From positions 3,720,001 through 3,784,000 of the forward strand of contig NC_135257.1 in assembly GCF_964204865.1 (NCBI RefSeq): a stretch of DNA of 64,000 bases, given 5' to 3'. The notes beneath the pieces were generated by a model. It made no database searches and was not told where the DNA came from. It saw only the letters and a list, made by a program, of their open reading frames with translations. A program made the translations under genes and the position numbers. Of the stretch, positions 57,984 to 64,000 are shown one piece after another. The stretch's first letter is position 1; each line of letters starts with the position of its first letter. The stretch is from Styela clava. Its lineage: Eukaryota > Chordata > Ascidiacea > Stolidobranchia > Styelidae.

Positions 57984-58417
57984 AGATATGTGTTTTTATG
58001 TTGTTTACAGTCGGTTCATGTTCAAGAAGTCGGCAATTGCTTGTTTAAACTTGTGGTTGTATCGCGCGAAATATCTGTAGTATTATCAAAAACATAAAAC
58101 TAAATCTCTCAACATGCGACTGCGACTAATGATTCAACGTCTTACTTCAATACAAACTCAAACCAGAATTTGAGCTAATATCTGTGTTTTTATCTATACT
58201 CATTTTATTACATTTAATTGGAAATACATAGCATACTAATATATACATATTTTGAGTTTTAAACTGCACCAGAGTATAAACGTTGTATTCATGATTTGAA
58301 TATATTTTAACGCTCCAGATAATGAATATATTCGAGAGGGTAATATTAGCCATCAATTTAATTCTTTGGTATAATTGTCTAAGTTATCAACATAAACACA
58401 TTTGGAAAAATGCAATT

Positions 58418-58970
58418 TCACAATTTCCCATCCATTCCCATCATTTTGTTAAAGACTCGCAACAAATCTTCTGCTGTCAGGTGCCGATTGCGCATTTGTA
58501 ACCAAACACTTCTCGAGCTTGCTTCGATATCATTGTTAATAAGATTTCCCGTGTATATTATATAATTTTCGTAATCATTATGCATAGAACACATCAGCGT
58601 CGGAAAATCCTCTGCGACTTTTTCATCAGTTGTTTGCTGTTCCGACGAAGATGCGTCGATGTCTTTTGTTAATTCACTTTCAAACCTATTCCGATCACCA
58701 TTCATAATTCGATATCTGTCGTCTCCTATATAATCAGAGATTAGGGGAATCTTTTTAAATCTTATCTTTTTGATATTGTAATCTAACTGATAAAAGAATC
58801 TACCACGTTCGGTTGATTTATATTCGTTTGCTGCAACACACCCGGAGATGCTGTCGATCCTTAGGTTAGCATTCAGAACATCGAACCATTTACCGTCCAA
58901 TCTGCCCCAGTTTATCTGATACGCAGTATCATGTCCCTGAACACTTTCCTCATTGCCACACGTTGCTTTT
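58418..58970 (-). CDS. Lipocalin-like secreted protein, main exon (5' exon not resolved)
   Basis: From a possible acceptor (TTTTTTTTGTAAG, AG at 58972-58971) an open frame of 183 codons runs to a stop at 58418. Numbering from the LDGKW leucine at 58900, it shows the three lipocalin conserved regions in order and spacing: GKWFDVL (W5, the GxW motif), HNDYENYIIY (108-115, the TDYxxY motif) and MRNRHLTAEDLLRVF (136-150, the closing Arg plus C-terminal helix). Lipocalins are small secreted beta-barrels that carry hydrophobic ligands. Cys occur in ATCGNE, SGCVA and LMCSM. The signal peptide must lie in an upstream exon, which I could not fix; the frame at 59195-58998 does not splice in phase. Broken relatives lie at 61029-61516, 61833-62234 and 62552-63012. 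Confidence 0.5.
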
Positions 58971-59017
58971 CTTACAAAAAAAATACAAAGCCCTGTGTTA
59001 CTTCAAGACAAACTCAC

Positions 59018-59195
59018 CCCGAATTCGAGCAAATAGCTGTGATTTACTTATATCCGTTTCATTACCTTCACATGGAATATAGATAGAGTTACCATATTTT
59101 AATGACTTCAAAGCGGGACGCCTCCAAAGACCAAGACCCGTTAGCTGTGATTTTTTTGACTTCACATTTTCCGATTTTACCACATAAGCCAACAT
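59018..59195 (-). other. Open segment upstream of the lipocalin-like exon, duplicated at 58160-58230
   Basis: A minus-strand frame contains SIYIPCEGNETDIS. A diverged copy of its DNA (AATTCGAGCAAATAGCTGTG on the plus strand at 59029) lies at about 58165-58235, beyond the 3' end of the gene. It may be an exon of a duplicated unit or just duplicated flank. The splice phase to the 58970 exon does not fit. Confidence 0.25.
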
Positions 59196-59869
59196 TTAAA
59201 GCCATCCCGGCAGTCTTCATTGACCATATTGTAAACGAGAGTTCATGCGCATATTCTCTGTCTAAATATCGGGTTCAGTTCGAAAATAGCAAGGAATTGA
59301 CTTTAACGATACAAAATAATTTGAATTTAGATATTTTTTATGTACAGCAAAAAGAAAAAGAATAATAAAATTGCCTGCCGCTTTCAAGCAATGAGAATTT
59401 ACTTATTATACTCTATATTACTGTTTACTAACGATACAAAATAATTCGAATTTAGAATTTTTTATGTACGCTTTCAAGCAATGATAATTTACTTATTCGC
59501 CCAACTATATTGTTCTGTAGATGTTGTTCGATGTTACATTCTTGCGTACGACTTTTACGTCCTGCTGACTAGCAACCTCTCTAGCAACGTACAGGGCTTA
59601 CACGTAAATTGTACCAATGAACCGCCAACAATGTTAGCGGGAAACAACGGAACAAACAAAACCGCCTTCAGTAAGTATAGGCTTCCGGCACGCTACACAG
59701 CAACAACAGTACCAAGAACATGCTAATTGGTAATGTTCGTGTATTATGCTGACTTAACGCCAAACCGGAACTTTTGGCTGAACGGTCGGGACGCCGGGAC
59801 AAGACGTGAAAAGTGGGAATGTCCCGCTTAAAACGGGACGTAAGCCTAAATATAAAGCATATATATATA

Positions 59870-60860
59870 CAGGGTGTCTCAAAAGTAAGTATACACTCTT
59901 AATTAATTTAATTTTTCTTTTCAGGTACTCATCATAGAGCGTTCATTTCATCGAGAAACATCCTAAAAGTAAAATTTAGATATTGTTTGCATTTTTCATC
60001 AACCCACAGAATGACAAGGAGATTGACCCAAGAAATGAGGTGAAAAATTGCTGTTTGGCAAGAAGCATATAAATTAGGAAGGCAAAGTATTATTAACTAA
60101 GAAATTCCCTAGCGACACACATCTTTTCACCAAAATGCTTTTAAAAACGTTTGTCAAGTGTTCCACTTGTGGGACACATTCGGACAGGCCCTGGGGACAT
60201 TCAAAAAGAACAAAAAACAATGATGTAATATTTAAAATAAAACCGGCATTTATATATTACCAAGCAAAATTTCTAATTCCGGCCAAAGGCAAGTTATTTA
60301 CTTTTTCGAACCTGCATCAAAACAAATTGAATCTGGTTTACATTTCATATTGAGCTATGGGTCAAAAGGTAACCTAATAGTGCTCAAAACATAACGCATT
60401 TCTAGACTTCCAAGCACTTGATTAATCAAAAACTGTCGAATTGTGCCCAGTGGAGCATGTCCCACTAAACCCCGGTCCATTGTTCCCCACAGGGAACAAA
60501 TATTTTCACTACCACACGTCGAGATTAAGAATGCACATCGAAACGCCAACGTTTTGAATGTTTTACAGCGGACTGAAGCTGAAAAATATCAGACGTTGGT
60601 TTGTCATGTTGGAAAGGCTATGGTAGAAAAACAATAAAACTTCAATGCTGAAATTTTAGTTTCAACCCTCCAAACAAATTTTATCCCATAACTTACGTCG
60701 CTCACAGCCGTTGTCCGTTTGCGAGGACGTTGTAACTCAACGAAGGGCGGATTCAAAAATTGAACCGCAGACCTGATTTCGGGTATAGTATGAGTGTGAG
60801 AGTTGATTTTCTGTTGTGCCCCGTGGCCCACCCTCCCCTTACTTACTTTGAGGCACCCTG
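59870..60860. mobile_element. Mariner-like element (991 bp), degenerate
   Basis: Ends CAGGGTGTCTCAAAAGTAAG and (right, inverted) CAGGGTGCCTCAAAGTAAGT, with TA target duplications (59868-59869, 60861-60862). Inside, short frames suggest an N-terminal helix-turn-helix start (MTRRLTQEM at about 60011) but no full DDE domain; it is too short for an intact 1.3-kb mariner. It lies between two copies of the lipocalin-like family. Confidence 0.7.
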
Positions 60861-61028
60861 TATAATATATATATCAAGTATTTAACTACTCATCAAAGAT
60901 AAAAGTTGACTTGAATATATTTTAACACTCCACTGAATATTTTAGAGAGAGTAATGTCATACAACACATCGTTCTTCGGAAAAAATATTTTTATTAGTTT
61001 TCTACATATACAAATTTAAAATACAATA

Positions 61029-61516
61029 TTATACGGCATTCCATCCATTTCCTATTTCAATCATTTTGTTGAAGACTCGCAAAAAATCTTCTGCAGTCGG
61101 ATATCGATTGCGCATGCCTACCCAACCTCTCTCGAGTTTCCTTCGATGTTTTTGTCAATATATTTTGCATTCATTATGTAATTTTTATAATCAGTATAGA
61201 TAAATCTATATCTTATCTTTGAATAATTTTCGACAAGTTCTTCTTCAATTTTACGTTGTTTTGGTAAGATTACATCAATGTCGCCTTCAAAGCCTGTTTC
61301 CAATTTCTCCAAATTTTTATGCATAATCCGATATTTTCCGGCGTCTATATATTTGTAATGAACTTAAACTTTTTGTATTTTTCTTTTTCGATGTTATAGT
61401 CAACCTCATACGCAAATCCTTCGCGCTTGTAATCGTTTTGTAATGCATCCAGTAATGCAAAATCCATGATGCCTCTTCCAATCCATTTCTCAAGATTGAG
61501 AGTGTGTGCACTAATT
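61029..61516 (-). pseudogene. Lipocalin-like pseudogene, copy 2
   Basis: Same orientation as the 58418 gene. It preserves EKWIG (first conserved region), FAYEVDYNIEKEKYKK, AGKYRIMHKN, FIYTDYKNYIM (a clean TDYxxY motif) and RNRYPTAEDFLRVFNKM. Frame changes at about 61372 and 61135 break it. Its 3' flank (TTGAATATATTTTAACACTC on the plus strand near 60913) matches the 3' flank of the 58418 gene, so the copies arose by segmental duplication. Confidence 0.6.
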
Positions 61517-61832
61517 AGATTCGTTCAGATTTCAGAATAAAAATTTATATTTGTAGTGCAAATTCCCGTGGTTTGCATGGATGACATAGATTACCCTATA
61601 GTTGCTGTGAGCAGGGGCTGCGTGTCAATTGATTAGCTACATACAAAATTATGCGATGATAGTGTATGTTTTTTGAGATTACAGACCCTGTACGAAAAAA
61701 TGTTGCCGACAAATCATTTCACGTTTCTTTTGCAATCAATAAAACGCGCAAACAAGGAACATATCATGATTATGCCCTTCTTGTCGTAGCGACAGACGCA
61801 AGGATTCAACAATTTAACGTTGGTTGCTAAAG

Positions 61833-62234
61833 ATGAAAATAGATATATCATTCACAAGTTTGCTGCTATTTATCCTTTGCATTTGTCTGGATGGTACCCC
61901 TGTCACCTGCATTACTAAGGATAAAAGTATGTGTTGCAATGGGCAATTACAAATCACCCAAGCGCGGAGGATTTGCTGATACGATTGGCACAACATCGAA
62001 CGAAAAAAATACAAAAAAATTCCAGTTTATTATAAATATATAGATGACGGAAAATATCGGTTGATAAATAGAAGTTTAGAAAAAATGGAAATTGGCTTTG
62101 AAGGCGGTATAGTTGCAATTTTACCAAAACAACGAGATATTGAAAAATAACTTGTCGAAACTTTTTCTAAGATAAGATATAGATTTATTTATACTGATTA
62201 TAGAAACTACATAATATACGCAAAATACGTTTGA
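61833..62234 (+). pseudogene. Lipocalin-like pseudogene, copy 3 (opposite strand)
   Basis: Starts with a good signal peptide exon (61833-61926, SFTSLLLFILCICLDG) ending at a GTATGT donor. The GxW part is missing. Similarity resumes at about 62003 (YKKIPVYYKYIDDGKYRLIN) and runs through FIYTDYRNYIIYAKY. A TAA stop at 62148-62150 replaces the Glu of copy 2, and the third conserved region is absent. The signal peptide shows that the family is secreted. Confidence 0.6.
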
Positions 62235-62551
62235 AATATGCATTCAAGATATGCCCAAAATTGGTTCTATCATATATATGCCTCGAAAACATACATCAGA
62301 TGGTCGTGTGAATTCACGGTATATCGATATACATTCCTTGCTTGAAAAAGTTTCATCCATGCTTGAATCGCACATAAAAAGCGAGATGTACTGTTTACCC
62401 TTAAGTACGTCTTCAATATCATTACAATCGGAATGAAAAAACACATAAGGCAAAACGACATGTTATTCTCTTGCATCCAGCAGCATTGAGTTTTCACAGG
62501 TTGCCCTGGCAAACAACTGTACCCGAATAGTTTTATTGTTGGTTGGTGAAG

Positions 62552-63012
62552 ATGGGAAGGAACATTTTATTTTTTGGCTTCATGTTCTCTCATGTTCTCA
62601 TATTTTTAACTGCAACGTATGGCAGCAACGAGTAAAGTGTTCAGGGACATGATTCGGCGCATCAGCTGAACGGAGACATATCAAACGGAGAATGGTTCAA
62701 TGTTCTAAATACTAACATAACGATCGACAGTATCGCAGGATGTGCTGTAGACATCGACTATAAATCAACCGAACGTGGAGTATCATCACATTTGTACGAT
62801 TACAATATCGAAAAAAAGCAGTTTTAAAACGTTTCTTCTACATTCTGATTACATAGACGGAAAAAAATATCGATTCATGAATAGAGATAAGAAGAAATAT
62901 GAAAGTGACTTAACAAAAGATATTGACCGGATATCTTCACCGAAACAGCAAAAAAATGATAAAAGTTGTTGAGAACTTTCCGACGCTGACGTATTCTATA
63001 TACACTGGATAC
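62552..63012 (+). pseudogene. Lipocalin-like pseudogene, copy 4, truncated by hAT DNA
   Basis: An ATG at 62552 opens a signal peptide (ILFFGFMFSHVLIFLTATYG), directly continuous with the start of the mature domain. Codon 28 (62633-62635) is TAA where the 58418 gene has GAA. GEWFNVLNTNITIDSIAGC matches the 58418 exon. Further frame shifts lie at about 62825 and 62970. Similarity stops at about 63012 (ENFPTLTYSIYTG), where hAT-type GCGGGCC sequence begins. Confidence 0.7.
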
Positions 63013-63735
63013 ACGCGGGCCCCACAATTATTTTTGTATTGTTGGCGGGCCACAATAGTGTCAAGTATAGGTAAACAGTGCAATACAAAACAAGCACTTT
63101 TATTGTACAAACACATTGATCGTTATTTGTCATTTATCAAGCTAAAACATGCAAAAACTACCGAAAAACTCACTAAAACATACAAAAATCTCACTATATC
63201 TACATTTAGTGTAAGATTTCACACTCATAACTAAGAAAGTTTCCGTTTTAAATTGTCTGTTTCAATTGGTCAGCTTTATTTTCATTAATATTTAGTTATC
63301 AGGCATAGCCAACCAAGGCTAATAGATTCCTCATTCGAATTTAGTTTTCTATGAAGCCTGCTTTGTTAGCATATATTCCCGACGAAAAATCAACTTCTAT
63401 TCAATACTTGTATAGAATATTGTCCAAACACATTGATCGTTATTTGTCATTTATCAAGCTAAAACATGCAAAAACTACCAAAAAACTCACTAAAACGTAC
63501 AAAAATCTCATTATATCTACATTTAGTGTAAGATTTCAAACTCATAACTGTGAAAGTTCCCGTTTAAGATTGTCTGTCTCAATTGGTCAGCTTTATTTTC
63601 ATTAATATTTAGTTATCAGGCATAGCCAACCAACGCTAATAGATTCCTCATTCGATTTCAGTTTTCTATGAAGCCGGCTTTGTTAGCATATATTCCCGAC
63701 GAAAAATCAACTTCTATTCAATATTTGTATTTGCT
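63013..63735 (-). repeat. hAT debris with a 317-bp tandem duplication
   Basis: CGCGGGCC and GGCGGGCCACAA mark hAT subterminal DNA of the family at 55666-56147. The segment from 63112 (CACATTGATCGTTATTTGTC) is repeated from 63429 with a period of 317 bp and few differences. Each unit ends with GAAAAATCAACTTCTATTCA. Confidence 0.65.
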
Positions 63736-63854
63736 GCCTCATTTAATCGCCGAAGGAATTCATTTATGATATATTCCTCATCGGCTGGGTCATACGAATT
63801 CTGGAAAATAACGTCATTAGCATCTTTAACAGGGTTGATGAACACTGACAGCAT
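63714..63854 (-). CDS. Short unassigned ORF (46 aa)
   Basis: Minus-strand ATG at 63854 to a stop at 63714. It includes VIFQNSYDPADEEYIINEFL and an Arg/Asn-rich helix-like end. No family is recognised. Its stop codon falls inside the repeated hAT sequence, so it may be chance or the residue of a longer exon. Confidence 0.15.
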   Translation of the reverse strand: MLSVFINPVKDANDVIFQNSYDPADEEYIINEFLRRLNEAANTNIE

Positions 63855-64000
63855 TATATAATTTTTGAAATGATTGAAAACGAATTGGATGGGACAAGTT
63901 CAAGAGATTTTCACCGCCAACAATATTTCTTCCCTGAACAATTTTGGTGCAAACAATTACAACGTAGATTAAGCGGCATTCGCCCTTTTCCAGAAAATGC

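Noticed and set aside
58998..59195. Taking this frame as the first exon of the lipocalin-like gene
   Set aside because: The apparent donor (CGGG|GTGAGT) leaves phase 1, while the 58970 acceptor needs phase 2; it also lacks a signal peptide.

Overview
This is eukaryotic DNA: AT-rich, with intron-split genes using GT-AG (once GC-AG) splice sites, and about half of it transposon-derived. The protein-coding genes are animal genes: an axonemal dynein chain, a mitochondrial ribosomal protein and a FEM1 E3-ligase receptor. Their close match to chordate relatives, the intron density and the flood of hAT and Helentron-type elements suggest a marine invertebrate deuterostome. My best guess is an ascidian tunicate, but no single sequence here proves that.

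Layout. From 1 to 4.0 kb there are hAT transposons, including a three-level nest. From 5.18 to 12.65 kb (+) lies a complete 16-exon DNAI1 gene (689 aa) with an RFX X-box-like site upstream and a Helentron/HINE-like element in intron 14. From 13.6 to 15.87 kb (-) lies a complete five-exon MRPL46 gene (299 aa), tail to tail with DNAI1. From 15.9 to 20.2 kb is intergenic DNA with repeat copies. From 20.2 to 35.24 kb (-) lies a complete 12-exon FEM1 (FEM1A/C-like) gene (712 aa) with long, repeat-bearing introns. From 35.6 to 40.4 kb is a cluster of related inverted-repeat elements and a dispersed repeat.

From 42.4 to 44.7 kb (+) I reconstruct a small five-exon secreted-protein gene (136 aa). From 45.7 to 56.55 kb is one decayed Ty3-type LTR retrotransposon, broken open by later insertions: a probable solo LTR and several hAT elements. 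One of these hAT elements, 4.7 kb long, carries a foldback structure made of minisatellites. Perfect target-site duplications allow the order of insertion to be read.

From 57 to 63.1 kb lies a local family of lipocalin-like secreted protein genes. One domain is open (minus strand) and three copies are broken, with a mariner-like element between copies and hAT debris truncating the last one. The gene at 42.4 kb shares one lipocalin-like motif and may be a distant relative.

The three conserved genes are unrelated housekeeping or ciliary genes and do not form a pathway. The novel content is the secreted gene family and the transposon stratigraphy.
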